From positions 1 to 64,000 of IMG/VR virus record IMGVR_UViG_3300032326_001134: a DNA stretch of 64,000 nt, one strand, 5' to 3'. This document shows, one piece after another, positions 1 through 7,125 of this stretch. The position numbers and the translations under genes are program-made. The stretch is from a virus. Within the stretch, counting starts at the first letter, position 1; each line of letters starts with the position of its first letter. Below the pieces are notes generated by a model. The model was given only the letters and a program-made list of their open reading frames with translations. It did no database searches and had not been told where the DNA came from.

Positions 1-180
1 CCTCCTGCTGAAGAACCACCAGCAGAGGAGCCACCTGCTGAAGAACCTCCTGCTGAAGAACCTCCTGCTGAAGAACCTCCTGCTGAAGAACCTCCTGCTG
101 AAGAACCTCCTGCTGAAGAACCACCAGCAGAGGAGCCACCTGCTGAAGAACCTCCTGCTGAAGAACCTCCTGCAGAAGAA
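1..180 (+). repeat. 15-bp tandem repeat, 12 copies, coding PPAEE
   Basis: Twelve perfect in-frame units of 15 bp. Two codon versions occur (a cctcctgctgaagaa type and a ccaccagcagaggag type). Units 1-3 are identical to units 8-10, so a 105-bp higher-order copy is visible, which suggests expansion by slippage or unequal recombination. The array continues beyond the left edge. Confidence 0.95.
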
Positions 181-780
181 GAAGAAGCACCATTAACTGT
201 AGAAGAAATTATTTCAGTTATAGAAGATTTAATTGACGGTGGCAATTTAACAGCCGAAGATGCTGAAGCTGTACTAGATGCATTAATGTCTGACGGAGAA
301 ATAACATCTTCTGAAGTAAATAATCTTTCAGAGGCATTAACAGAAGACGGTACTTTCACCCTTGCAGAAAAAGAATTAGTTGCAGATGCACTTATTGAAT
401 CATCAAACGGAGAAGCAATTACTGCGTCAAGCATAGAAGCGGCAGGTCTAGAATACCGTGATCTTCCACCTACAATTCCAGTAGAGGTTAGAGAAGACGC
501 AAATGGAAATCCAGTTGTTATTACAGCAGAAGTTGCATCAGCATTACTAGCATTAGAGTCTCCAGCTGCTTTAGTGGGAGCAATTTCAGGATGCTTTAAT
601 CCAGAAGAGGCTATTGAAGGCTTAACTGAAGAACAGAAATGTGAATTAGGCAAAGCATTGGCAAATATTGGAGCTGATATGTCTCCACAAGAAAGACAAA
701 AAGCTAAAGAAGTTTTGGTAGCAGCAATTCTAGTTGGCCAAGTAATCCTTGGTAGCACAATAATGAGAATAAGGGGGTAA
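1..780 (+). CDS. PPAEE-repeat protein, C-terminal part (5' truncated)
   Basis: The frame is open from the first base, so the start lies outside the window. At least 12 tandem PPAEE pentapeptides come first, then an acidic helical region with two similar segments (VEEIISVIEDLIDGGNLTAE, then DALMSDGEITSSEV) that resemble EF-hand-like or dockerin-like acidic loops, and a hydrophobic C-terminus ending in a short basic tail. The Pro/Glu stretch should be an extended, charged spacer, as in surface or tail-associated proteins. No family is recognised. It lies directly upstream of lysis-type genes; a virion or cell-wall-spanning role is a guess. Confidence 0.85.
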   Translation, partial: PPAEEPPAEEPPAEEPPAEEPPAEEPPAEEPPAEEPPAEEPPAEEPPAEEPPAEEPPAEEEEAPLTVEEIISVIEDLIDGGNLTAEDAEAVLDALMSDGEITSSEVNNLSEALTEDGTFTLAEKELVADALIESSNGEAITASSIEAAGLEYRDLPPTIPVEVREDANGNPVVITAEVASALLALESPAALVGAISGCFNPEEAIEGLTEEQKCELGKALANIGADMSPQERQKAKEVLVAAILVGQVILGSTIMRIRG

Positions 781-782
781 AT

Positions 783-971
783 ATGAACTGGTTGAAAAAA
801 AGAGTTATAGCTATTCTTAGCGAAAATTTTACTTTTCTAGGATTTTTCGTAGCCTGGGTTGTCCTTGAGGGCAGCGCTAAAACAGTGGTCGGATACGTAA
901 CTTTGGCCTCAGTAGCCATATGGTTTATGACCATAGGGATCAGAGAAAAGGCTGAAAAAGAAGAAGAATAG
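783..971 (+). CDS. small two-helix membrane protein
   Basis: 62 residues. A basic N-terminus (NWLKKR) precedes two hydrophobic segments at about residues 15-30 and 36-54, and the tail is charged (EKAEKEEE). A strong GGGGG Shine-Dalgarno lies 5 nt before the ATG, and the gene follows the PPAEE protein by 2 nt. The topology and proximity to an endolysin fit a holin or holin-associated protein, but no signature proves it. Confidence 0.8.
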   Translation: MNWLKKRVIAILSENFTFLGFFVAWVVLEGSAKTVVGYVTLASVAIWFMTIGIREKAEKEEE

Positions 972-989
972 CCATTGTATAAATATCTT

Positions 990-998
990 TGATATAAT
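990..998 (+). promoter_or_regulatory. extended -10 promoter, leaderless
   Basis: TGATATAAT ends six bases before the ATG at 1005, so transcription should begin at or next to the start codon. No Shine-Dalgarno is possible in such a transcript. Confidence 0.65.
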
Positions 999-1004
999 AG
1001 TCAT

Positions 1005-1220
1005 ATGAAGAAATTAATTGCTATTGCTTTATCTGGACTACTAATGGTATTATTGAGTTCATGTGGGTATAGCGGACATTACAGATATCCATGCCAAGAT
1101 CCAGAAAACTGGGAAAAAGCAGAATGTAATCCACCAGTTTGTGAAGCCTCACAGACTTGTACAAAAGATGTAATAAAAAATACATCTACGACACCAGAAC
1201 AGGAAATAACAAATGGCTAG
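1005..1220 (+). CDS. phage lipoprotein
   Basis: 71 residues with a classic lipoprotein signal peptide: MKK, a hydrophobic core and the lipobox LSSC with Cys20 as the lipidated residue. The mature part is short and Cys-rich (four more Cys: 29, 40, 45, 51 approximately), so disulfides are likely. It should be tethered to the outer face of the host membrane. Its position beside membrane proteins and the endolysin suggests a spanin-like, lysis-accessory or superinfection-exclusion role; the sequence does not decide between them. Confidence 0.82.
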   Translation: MKKLIAIALSGLLMVLLSSCGYSGHYRYPCQDPENWEKAECNPPVCEASQTCTKDVIKNTSTTPEQEITNG

Positions 1221-1623
1221 ACAAAGATTAACACCTGCAGACTTAGATGCTCGTTTAAAATTTATACTTGGAATGATTCTAGGACTAATTCTTTTCTTTA
1301 CAGCAATTGGAATTATTTACGGACTATTGTTTGTAACACAACCAATCGGAGCTCAGTCAGAAAATGATAAAATGTTTTTTAATGTTTTAGGTAGCATTGC
1401 AACATTTATTACAGGAACACTTGCAGGAATTCTTATTGGAAATTCAGGCGCTAAAGATATTATGGCAGCACAACTTGAAAATAAAGAAATGGATGCCAAG
1501 AACACACAGGCGGATAAAAAGCTAGAAGCAGAAATTGACGCAACTGCAGCACGTCTAGCAGCAAAGCCAGACGGAGATATGCCAGCAGAGCAACCAGTTG
1601 ATACAGATTGGGATAAAGAATAA
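1213..1623 (+). CDS. membrane protein, holin candidate
   Basis: 136 residues. Two long hydrophobic helices (about 17-41 and 54-76) are followed by a charged, Ala/Lys/Glu-rich helical tail. It overlaps the lipoprotein gene by 8 nt and shares its last bases with the endolysin start (TAATG). Two helices plus a charged cytoplasmic tail directly before an endolysin is the usual actinophage holin arrangement; the assignment rests on topology and context only. Confidence 0.75.
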   Translation: MARQRLTPADLDARLKFILGMILGLILFFTAIGIIYGLLFVTQPIGAQSENDKMFFNVLGSIATFITGTLAGILIGNSGAKDIMAAQLENKEMDAKNTQADKKLEAEIDATAARLAAKPDGDMPAEQPVDTDWDKE

Positions 1624-2207
1624 TGGCAGAACAAGGCACAGCAGCACGTTTAATTGAAGTTGCTACAGCAGAGATTGGCGTAATTGAGGGTCCAAAAGAC
1701 AACGAAACAAAATATGGAGCTTACACAAAAGCTAACTTTCAGCCATGGTGCGGAAGCTTTGTAAACTGGTGCGCTAATGAAGCAGGAGTAAAAGTTCCTA
1801 ACACAGTTTACACACCTAGCGGTGCAGCAGCATTTAAAAAGAAAGGCGCATGGATTGACGGAGACGTTGCAGATCCAGAGCCAGGAGATATCGCCTATTT
1901 TGACTTCCCTTCAGATGGTGTTGATAGAATTTCTCACGTAGGAATTGTTGTAAAAGATAACGAAGATGGAACAGTCTGGTGTATTGAAGGAAACACATCT
2001 TCAAAAAAAGCTGGAAGTCAAAGAAATGGCGGAGAGGTTTGCAAACAGCTTCGTGCTTACAAAAAGAATAAAGCTGGCGTAATGATTTCTATTGTAGGTT
2101 TTGGAAGACCTAAGTTTGGTGGATCCGTAAAAGCAAAAGCAGAAACTCCTGCTAAAGCAAAAAAGCCAAAAACATGTTCATCATGTGGACAGGCAATTAA
2201 AGAGTAA
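1623..2207 (+). CDS. endolysin, CHAP-domain peptidoglycan hydrolase
   Basis: 194 residues. The CHAP domain covers about residues 7-150, with catalytic Cys43 (in PWCGSFVNWC), His105 (in ISHVGIV) and Glu122/Asn124 (in IEGNT). CHAP enzymes cut peptidoglycan amide bonds (amidase or endopeptidase). A Lys/Ala/Pro linker follows and the protein ends with a C-x2-C knuckle (CSSCGQ), possibly a minimal zinc or wall-binding tail. There is no signal peptide, so release would depend on a holin; the gene just upstream is the natural candidate. Confidence 0.93.
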   Translation: MAEQGTAARLIEVATAEIGVIEGPKDNETKYGAYTKANFQPWCGSFVNWCANEAGVKVPNTVYTPSGAAAFKKKGAWIDGDVADPEPGDIAYFDFPSDGVDRISHVGIVVKDNEDGTVWCIEGNTSSKKAGSQRNGGEVCKQLRAYKKNKAGVMISIVGFGRPKFGGSVKAKAETPAKAKKPKTCSSCGQAIKE

Positions 2208-2209
2208 AA

Positions 2210-2434
2210 ATGGATAGTTTAGATAATCTCTCAGACGAAGAAATTTCAAAATCCTACGACTCAGAAAATGAGGAAGAGGATAAATGGGACAATGTAGAAA
2301 AAGCTTGCTGGGCTGGATACAAGCAGGTAGGAATGAAAGACAAAAACGGAAGAAGAGTTCCTAATTGCGTTCCAGTAAAAAAATCTTTGTTTGGCACAGA
2401 TGGACCTCAAACATTAATTCCTAAAAATAAGTAA
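2210..2434 (+). CDS. small acidic protein with CWAGYKQVGMK motif
   Basis: 74 residues. An acidic N-terminal half is followed by ACWAGYKQVGMKDKNGRRVPNCVP. This Cys-x-GY-x-GMK-x-K-GRxVPNCVP motif is familiar as a short C-terminal tag in unrelated phage proteins, often head or scaffold proteins, but its role is unknown. It starts 2 nt after the endolysin stop and closes the cluster. Confidence 0.72.
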   Translation: MDSLDNLSDEEISKSYDSENEEEDKWDNVEKACWAGYKQVGMKDKNGRRVPNCVPVKKSLFGTDGPQTLIPKNK

Positions 2435-2443
2435 TAAAAACAG

Positions 2444-2474
2444 TTGACAATCTATTTTTAATTACGGTATAATT
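2444..2474 (+). promoter_or_regulatory. sigma70-type promoter
   Basis: TTGACA at 2444-2449 and TATAAT at 2469-2474 with a 19-bp spacer, between the lysis cluster and the SGNH-oxygenase operon. The predicted transcript has a leader of about 30 nt. Confidence 0.65.
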
Positions 2475-2510
2475 ATACAGTAAACCTTAACACCAACAGA
2501 TTAGGTAAAA

Positions 2511-3242
2511 TTGGAACCAAGATATTTTAATGAGATAGAAGACATTAGCCCGTCTTACTATTCTTGGTTTTCAAACAAAGTTGAACCACTATTTGATTAT
2601 CATAATCCATGGGAAGAAACTGAAGAGATTAATTATAAATTAAATAATGTTGGATTAAGATGCGACGATTTCTCACCAGAACATAACTCAAAAAATAATA
2701 TTGTTTTTGCAGGATGTGAGGTTACAATACCAATAGATGTAAAATATGAAGATGGATGGGCTTATAGAGTTCATAATGAATTTTATAAAGATAGGTCTAG
2801 GTTTGTAAATATATCTTACCCAGGTGCCGACTCAAATAGAATAATACATAATGTTTTAAAATATATTAATTCATATGGAAAGCCATCAAAGCTATTCATA
2901 CTTATGCCAGAAATGATCAGAGCGTATGGATGGTGGCCAGAAGCAAAAGGATTTAAGCCAAAAATGTATAGAAAAGAATATGGCGACGTAGAGCACAACT
3001 TAATGGCCTATCCACACGAAGTTTCTCCTAAACTATTAGCATTAAAATATATACAATCAATATTTGTTATAGAGCAATATTGTAAAGATACTGGTATCGA
3101 TTTGTGTTGGACCTCATGGAATTCTAGAACAAATAACTTTTTAAAAAAATATAACTTTGATGGATTTTTTTATATGCCTGGAAGTATGGATCAAGAAACT
3201 ATTTTTAATTATTTCAAAAAGGAGATAGAAAAAAATGACTAA
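2511..3242 (+). CDS. SGNH-hydrolase-like protein, catalytic Ser replaced
   Basis: 243 residues from a TTG start. It aligns by eye with the protein at 9168: both have a strand ending in F-x-GC, a W-A-x-x-V motif, N/Y-S segments, YGKP and an F-[IV]-x-[LM]-P strand, the outline of phage SGNH/GDSL proteins. Here the nucleophile position reads FAGCE, with Glu70 where the paralogue has Ser (FGGCS), and the C-terminal Asp-x-His block is absent. It is therefore likely a non-hydrolytic binding relative. It overlaps the next oxygenase gene by 8 nt. Confidence 0.75.
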   Translation: MEPRYFNEIEDISPSYYSWFSNKVEPLFDYHNPWEETEEINYKLNNVGLRCDDFSPEHNSKNNIVFAGCEVTIPIDVKYEDGWAYRVHNEFYKDRSRFVNISYPGADSNRIIHNVLKYINSYGKPSKLFILMPEMIRAYGWWPEAKGFKPKMYRKEYGDVEHNLMAYPHEVSPKLLALKYIQSIFVIEQYCKDTGIDLCWTSWNSRTNNFLKKYNFDGFFYMPGSMDQETIFNYFKKEIEKND

Positions 3243-3936
3243 TGAAATATGGGCACACTATCAAAAATATTTTGATAGAATAGGAAATTCAATAGACAAT
3301 ATTATTCATGTAAATAATTTTATGACACAAAACGAAATTAATGTTGTAATGGAATACATAAATAAATATAAGGACGATCCAGAGTTTTCTGGTGGAAAAA
3401 CAATTACACTACAAAAAATAAACGAAGAAAATTCTGAATTGTTTGAAATAATTTTAAAGTATGCTGACAGAGTTTACCTTTTAATAGAAGAAAATTATTG
3501 TAAAAAATATAATATTAAAGTAAAAAGATGGCCGTGGAATCCGTTTCATATTGTTAAATGGCAACCAGAAATGGCAAGCGCATTGCATTCTGATTGTCAG
3601 TATCCAGACGGATCTCCACTTATGAAATCAAATTATTTTAAATTAAATATTACTGCTTTAATTTATCCAAATGATAATTATAAAGGCGGAGAGATAGGAT
3701 GGCCAGACTATAATCTAGAAATAAAACCAAAAGCGGGGGACCTGGTTTTGTTCCCAGCAAACAATTCTTATTTGCATTATGTTAATAATGTAGAATCAGG
3801 ATTAAGATTTACATTGCCAACTTGGTATACTTTTGATATTGGAATAGATGTTCCAAACGCAGACTACAACCCAGAAGCTTCTAAAAATTTATGGGTTAAT
3901 GAAGGAGAGGATGCCTCACACTTGAGGCAGTACTAA
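3235..3936 (+). CDS. 2OG-Fe(II) oxygenase (prolyl-4-hydroxylase type)
   Basis: 233 residues. The double-stranded beta-helix core shows the HxD...H iron triad (His118, Asp120, His181) and Arg191, which would bind the 2-oxoglutarate carboxylate (GLRFTLPTW). The NDNYKGGEIGWP and GDLVLFPANN motifs are typical of the 2OG-FeII_Oxy_3 group. It should hydroxylate an unknown substrate using O2 and 2-oxoglutarate. Its start overlaps the SGNH-like gene and its stop shares bases with the next oxygenase-like gene, so all three are probably co-translated. Confidence 0.9.
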   Translation: MTNEIWAHYQKYFDRIGNSIDNIIHVNNFMTQNEINVVMEYINKYKDDPEFSGGKTITLQKINEENSELFEIILKYADRVYLLIEENYCKKYNIKVKRWPWNPFHIVKWQPEMASALHSDCQYPDGSPLMKSNYFKLNITALIYPNDNYKGGEIGWPDYNLEIKPKAGDLVLFPANNSYLHYVNNVESGLRFTLPTWYTFDIGIDVPNADYNPEASKNLWVNEGEDASHLRQY

Positions 3937-4517
3937 TGAACCCAGACATAGAAAATAAAATTTTAGATAACATTTTTACACAAGAACAAATAGATAAAAT
4001 CTATAATGCTGTTAACAATTGCCCAAAAGAGAAAATCAAGAATGACAATCCCTGGGGGCAAACTGTATTTTATATAAAAGAGCTTAACTCAAGATTTGAC
4101 GGATGGCCAGATATATTTGATAGAATAGAAGATGTAGTTGAAAAAGAATACGGCAGAAGGATACCTGTATTGGCTATACAGTTTGCTAGATACGACACCT
4201 CTTCTCATATTATGCCAAACTTAGATTTCCATATAGATTCGGTATTTAAAAAACCAATGCTCACATTTGATATACAAATGAAATCAACTATTGATTGGCC
4301 AATAATAGTTAGCAACAAAGAGTATTCTTTAAAAGATAATCAAGCGCTAACTTTTTCTGGAACACATCAGGTTCATTCAAGAAAAAAGGTATCTTTTCAA
4401 AAAGATGATGTTTGTGATATGATATTTTGCCATTTAGAGCATGACTATTTAGAGGATATAAGTACTGATTTTAGAAAATCAATAATGAATTTAGTTAAAG
4501 AGACAAGCAGAAAATAA
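3936..4517 (+). CDS. 2OG-Fe(II) oxygenase-like protein, divergent
   Basis: 193 residues. His99-x-Asp101 (DFHID) and a distal His147-x-Arg149 (HSRK) form an apparent iron site. The segment STIDWPIIVSNKEY matches STLNWPLTVEGVDF in the protein at 10204, so the two are paralogues of one divergent group. Substrate unknown. Paired here with an SGNH-like protein and a canonical oxygenase. Confidence 0.72.
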   Translation: MNPDIENKILDNIFTQEQIDKIYNAVNNCPKEKIKNDNPWGQTVFYIKELNSRFDGWPDIFDRIEDVVEKEYGRRIPVLAIQFARYDTSSHIMPNLDFHIDSVFKKPMLTFDIQMKSTIDWPIIVSNKEYSLKDNQALTFSGTHQVHSRKKVSFQKDDVCDMIFCHLEHDYLEDISTDFRKSIMNLVKETSRK

Positions 4518-4750
4518 TGCTATATTTAAATACTATTGGGGCCGAAATATTTATTAAAAAATATAAAAATCCTATACGTGATTCTTTTTGGAATAATTAC
4601 GATTTGGTTCTATGGGAAAAAAATAGCTCTGGGTATTTTAATAGAGACGGAATGTACCATTTAAATTCATGGGGAATTCATGAATCATATGGAATTTCTG
4701 ATAAGGGTTTATGGAGGTTGCCAAAAAAATATGTCAAGCATCTTAAATAG
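4517..4750 (+). CDS. hypothetical protein
   Basis: 77 residues, aromatic-rich, with no recognised domain. It begins one base into the preceding stop and its 3' end overlaps the WhiB start by 20 nt, so it belongs to the same transcript. A GGAGG inside its last codons serves the WhiB gene. Confidence 0.65.
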   Translation: MLYLNTIGAEIFIKKYKNPIRDSFWNNYDLVLWEKNSSGYFNRDGMYHLNSWGIHESYGISDKGLWRLPKKYVKHLK

Positions 4751-5042
4751 TTTAGGCGTTGATGAAGATGATTTTGACTGGTGGCATCTTGCTATCTGTC
4801 GTGGAATGAATACAAATTTATTTTACGAAAAGTATGAAATTGATGAAAAAATAGCTCAAAATATAGACGAGGCATGCTTATCCTGCCCAGTGATACAAAT
4901 GTGTTACCAGTCTGGTGTAAAAAACAATGAGCACGGAGTTTGGGGTGGAGTCTATTTAAATTCTGGATCAATAGATAAACCTAGGAATGTACACAAAACT
5001 AAAGATGTTTGGAAAAGGTTGAAGTCAAAAAATGTATATTGA
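4731..5042 (+). CDS. whiB: WhiB-family iron-sulfur transcription regulator
   Basis: 103 residues with the four cluster-binding cysteines Cys23, Cys49, Cys52 and Cys58 (C-x2-C-x5-C in the second group) and the GVWGG turn at 69-73, then a basic C-terminus (KTKDVWKRLKSK). WhiB proteins bind a [4Fe-4S] cluster, often partner with the primary sigma factor, and are confined to actinobacteria and their phages. I chose the ATG at 4731, preceded by GGAGG, over an in-frame ATG 17 codons earlier because it gives the usual WhiB N-terminus (DWWHLAICRG near residue 20). It may silence or redirect host genes. Confidence 0.94.
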   Translation: MSSILNSLGVDEDDFDWWHLAICRGMNTNLFYEKYEIDEKIAQNIDEACLSCPVIQMCYQSGVKNNEHGVWGGVYLNSGSIDKPRNVHKTKDVWKRLKSKNVY

Positions 5043-5352
5043 TAAATCTAAGGATCATTTTAAATACGGAATTAATCAATGGACTGGTGACCCCAACAAG
5101 CCAGTTTTTTATACACAAGAAATGGCAAAAGCAATAAGAGGAATTCAAAAGCCAGCAAACAACTTACAGATGGACGTAGTTCAATACCCAGAATTTTTAG
5201 CATTAAGATTGTATGAAGATAATTTTATACAGTTTGAAGGAATTAAAAAAGAAATGGTAATTGATTATGTGGCAAAAATAAAAAAGCTAATAGAGTCATA
5301 TGGAGTAAGATGCGAACTAGAAGGGGTTCCAAGTGAAAGAGTATTACGATAG
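5032..5352 (+). CDS. hypothetical protein
   Basis: 106 residues. No recognised family. It overlaps the WhiB stop by 11 nt. Central VVQYPEFLALRLYEDNFIQF looks like an amphipathic beta segment, and the end is helical (MVIDYVAKIKKLIESYG). Confidence 0.7.
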   Translation: MYIDKSKDHFKYGINQWTGDPNKPVFYTQEMAKAIRGIQKPANNLQMDVVQYPEFLALRLYEDNFIQFEGIKKEMVIDYVAKIKKLIESYGVRCELEGVPSERVLR

Positions 5353-5536
5353 AGTCTTAATAGTTTTTATTCACGATCTGGGAACTTATGGATCAACAGA
5401 AAAGCTTGGGGCATTTGCGTCTATGGTAAAATATACCAAAAATGAAATTGAGTATGAAGAAATGATAGACAATTCTGAGTTTTCAATTATGGATGAGATA
5501 GTCTTTACACACGAAGAGGAGGAAACAAATGGATAA
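5333..5536 (+). CDS. hypothetical acidic protein
   Basis: 67 residues, GTG start with AAGGGG about 6 nt upstream, inside the end of the preceding gene. Acidic C-terminus (HEEEETNG). Function unknown. Confidence 0.6.
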   Translation: MKEYYDRVLIVFIHDLGTYGSTEKLGAFASMVKYTKNEIEYEEMIDNSEFSIMDEIVFTHEEEETNG

Positions 5537-5765
5537 GGTATTGTGTTATTCATGCAATAAAACAAAAAATAAATTAAGCCTAAAGAAATCGGCGCTTTTA
5601 CCAATTAATTTATTGATGTGCGAAAGTTGTACTGTCTCAAAATTTGAGCCAAGATGGCTAATTATACTTGCTGGCAGGCAGCAAGGGTCAGAATTAGTAA
5701 GAGATTTTGTTTTAAAGAAAAGATATATTGGTGTAGAAATCACCGCTTCTGAGTTATTAATTTAA
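5529..5765 (+). CDS. small zinc-ribbon protein
   Basis: 78 residues. Two CxxC knuckles (CYSC at residues 6-9, CESC at 31-34) should hold one zinc ion. GAGGAGG upstream is a strong ribosome site. One of at least eight tiny zinc-ribbon proteins in the window. Confidence 0.7.
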   Translation: MDKVLCYSCNKTKNKLSLKKSALLPINLLMCESCTVSKFEPRWLIILAGRQQGSELVRDFVLKKRYIGVEITASELLI

Positions 5766-5779
5766 TATAAATACTAAGG

Positions 5780-5785
5780 TATAAT
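5780..5785 (+). promoter_or_regulatory. -10 box (TATAAT)
   Basis: TATAAT with nine bases to the next ATG. The resulting leader would be about 3 nt. No clear -35. Confidence 0.45.
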
Positions 5786-5794
5786 TAATGTATA

Positions 5795-6097
5795 ATGAAT
5801 CTGGATCTCACAACTATAATTATTGCCATATTTGCTGCGGTATTGTCTGGCATGGGGACGGCAATTGTTGCTGGTCTGAACGAGAGCAAGAGAGAGAAAA
5901 ATAGACAAAAAGAGCGTGAGCAAGACTTATTAAAAATAGACCTTAAAGATTTAAAAATTGAATTATATCAATTAGAAAAAGAATTAATACAGTGGAAAGA
6001 CAAATATTACACAACAATTGAAGAATTAATTTTAATTAAGTCTGAGCTTGAAAATGCTCTTAGAGAGCTAAATGGCTTTGATTTTGGTGACAAATAA
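5795..6097 (+). CDS. single-pass membrane protein with coiled coil
   Basis: 100 residues. One N-terminal hydrophobic helix (about 5-28, AIFAAVLSGMGTAIVAGL) is followed by a long charged heptad-like region (KREKNRQKEREQDLLK onward). It should sit in the membrane with the coiled coil in the cytoplasm. Topology recalls small holin-like or membrane-anchoring phage proteins. Function unknown. Confidence 0.72.
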   Translation: MNLDLTTIIIAIFAAVLSGMGTAIVAGLNESKREKNRQKEREQDLLKIDLKDLKIELYQLEKELIQWKDKYYTTIEELILIKSELENALRELNGFDFGDK

Positions 6098-6099
6098 GT

Positions 6100-6128
6100 T
6101 TGCACATATAATTTAAAAATAGTATACT
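6100..6128 (+). promoter_or_regulatory. promoter, leaderless
   Basis: TTGCAC, a 17-bp spacer and TATACT, with six bases between the -10 box and the ATG of the Ntn hydrolase gene. The transcript should be leaderless. Confidence 0.6.
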
Positions 6129-6134
6129 TGTTTT

Positions 6135-6701
6135 ATGACCTGTGTAGTAGCCCTTATTCATGAAAATAAAGTACTCCTTGGCGGAGATGCTGCTGCTTCT
6201 GATGATAAAAGCGGATTAATATTTCAAAGAACTGATCCAAAAGTATTTAAGGTCGGACAGTTTGGTATAGCATTTGTAGATAGCTTTAGAATGGGACAGA
6301 TACTACAGTACAACTGGACGCCTCCAGTCTATAAGCCAACTACAGGATACAGAAATTTAGATAAGTTTATTAGAACAAAGTTTATTGAATCAATTAAAGA
6401 TGCCTTTAAAGAACAAGGTTACGGAAGTTTTGGATCTGGAACAGATGATGGTGATGCTGGTGGAATATTTTTAATAGCTGTCCAGGGAGCTGGAAGAATT
6501 TTTACAATGGATTCAGACTTTCATATAGGTGAAGCAGATGTTCAATATATGGCTGAAGGTGCTGGACAAGAGTTGGCTTTAGGCTCTCTATTTTCCACAA
6601 CGGCAATTAAAACGCCTAGGAGACGTGTTAGGATGGCTCTAGATGCAGCAGCAAAATTTAATATGTCAGTAAGGCCACCATTTACAATAATAGAAATTTA
6701 G
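6135..6701 (+). CDS. proteasome beta/HslV-like Ntn hydrolase
   Basis: 188 residues. It begins MTCVVAL...KVLLGGDAAAS, the proteasome beta/HslV N-terminus. After Met removal Thr2 would be the nucleophile; Asp18 (GGD) and Lys36 (DPKVFKVG) fall where Asp17 and Lys33 of active beta subunits lie. The glycine-rich GSGTDDGDAGGIFLIAV and the late EGAGQELALGSL fit the fold. A free-standing peptidase or a modulator of the actinobacterial proteasome are both possible. The leaderless ATG places the nucleophile exactly at position 2, without a propeptide. Confidence 0.82.
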   Translation: MTCVVALIHENKVLLGGDAAASDDKSGLIFQRTDPKVFKVGQFGIAFVDSFRMGQILQYNWTPPVYKPTTGYRNLDKFIRTKFIESIKDAFKEQGYGSFGSGTDDGDAGGIFLIAVQGAGRIFTMDSDFHIGEADVQYMAEGAGQELALGSLFSTTAIKTPRRRVRMALDAAAKFNMSVRPPFTIIEI

Positions 6702-6709
6702 AGTATAAT
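6681..6709 (+). promoter_or_regulatory. promoter, near-leaderless
   Basis: TTTACA, 17-bp spacer, TATAAT, seven bases before the next ATG. It lies across the end of the Ntn hydrolase gene. Confidence 0.6.
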
Positions 6710-6716
6710 AAACTTT

Positions 6717-6926
6717 ATGGACATAAACAACTTAAGGCCAGAAAATTATGATATGGCTATGGACATACGTGGCACACCAACCCATGTTTGTCCCTGTGGA
6801 TGTTTTGTATGGAACCTTAAAGTTGTCTTTGAAGATTTTGATATATCTACATACTTTTTAGATATGGAATGTGCAAATTGCGGGACCATAGCAACCGCCC
6901 CTACATTAGAAGACAGGACAGAATGA
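6717..6926 (+). CDS. small zinc-ribbon protein
   Basis: 69 residues. CPCGC near residue 26-30 and CANC near 55-58 form a four-cysteine ribbon. Its stop overlaps the next start (ATGA). Confidence 0.72.
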   Translation: MDINNLRPENYDMAMDIRGTPTHVCPCGCFVWNLKVVFEDFDISTYFLDMECANCGTIATAPTLEDRTE

Positions 6927-7093
6927 GAAAATCAGAAAGACTTAGATTGCTGGAGATGCAAGTAATCAAACTTGAATTTGAATTAGATTTAGTTAACAAC
7001 ATGCTTGCAACTATTTTAGAGGCTAATAACCTAGCACAGCCAGAATTAGACGCTGGAAAATGGTACCAAAGAAGGCTAGATAGAAACTCTTGA
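6923..7093 (+). CDS. small helical protein
   Basis: 56 residues from the ATGA overlap start; MRKSERLRLLEMQVIKLEFELDL is a coiled-coil-like helix. An upstream in-frame start would overlap the zinc gene by 58 nt and is less likely. Confidence 0.6.
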   Translation: MRKSERLRLLEMQVIKLEFELDLVNNMLATILEANNLAQPELDAGKWYQRRLDRNS

Positions 7094-7119
7094 CATGTTG
7101 CCTACTAATTTAGTAGAAT
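7090..7119 (+). promoter_or_regulatory. promoter, leaderless
   Basis: TTGACA, 18-bp spacer, TAGAAT, then six bases to the subtilase ATG. Leaderless start predicted. Confidence 0.68.
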
Positions 7120-7125
7120 GTCATT

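Noticed and set aside
1-180. CRISPR-like tandem repeats
   Set aside because: Units are contiguous, in frame and code PPAEE without spacers.
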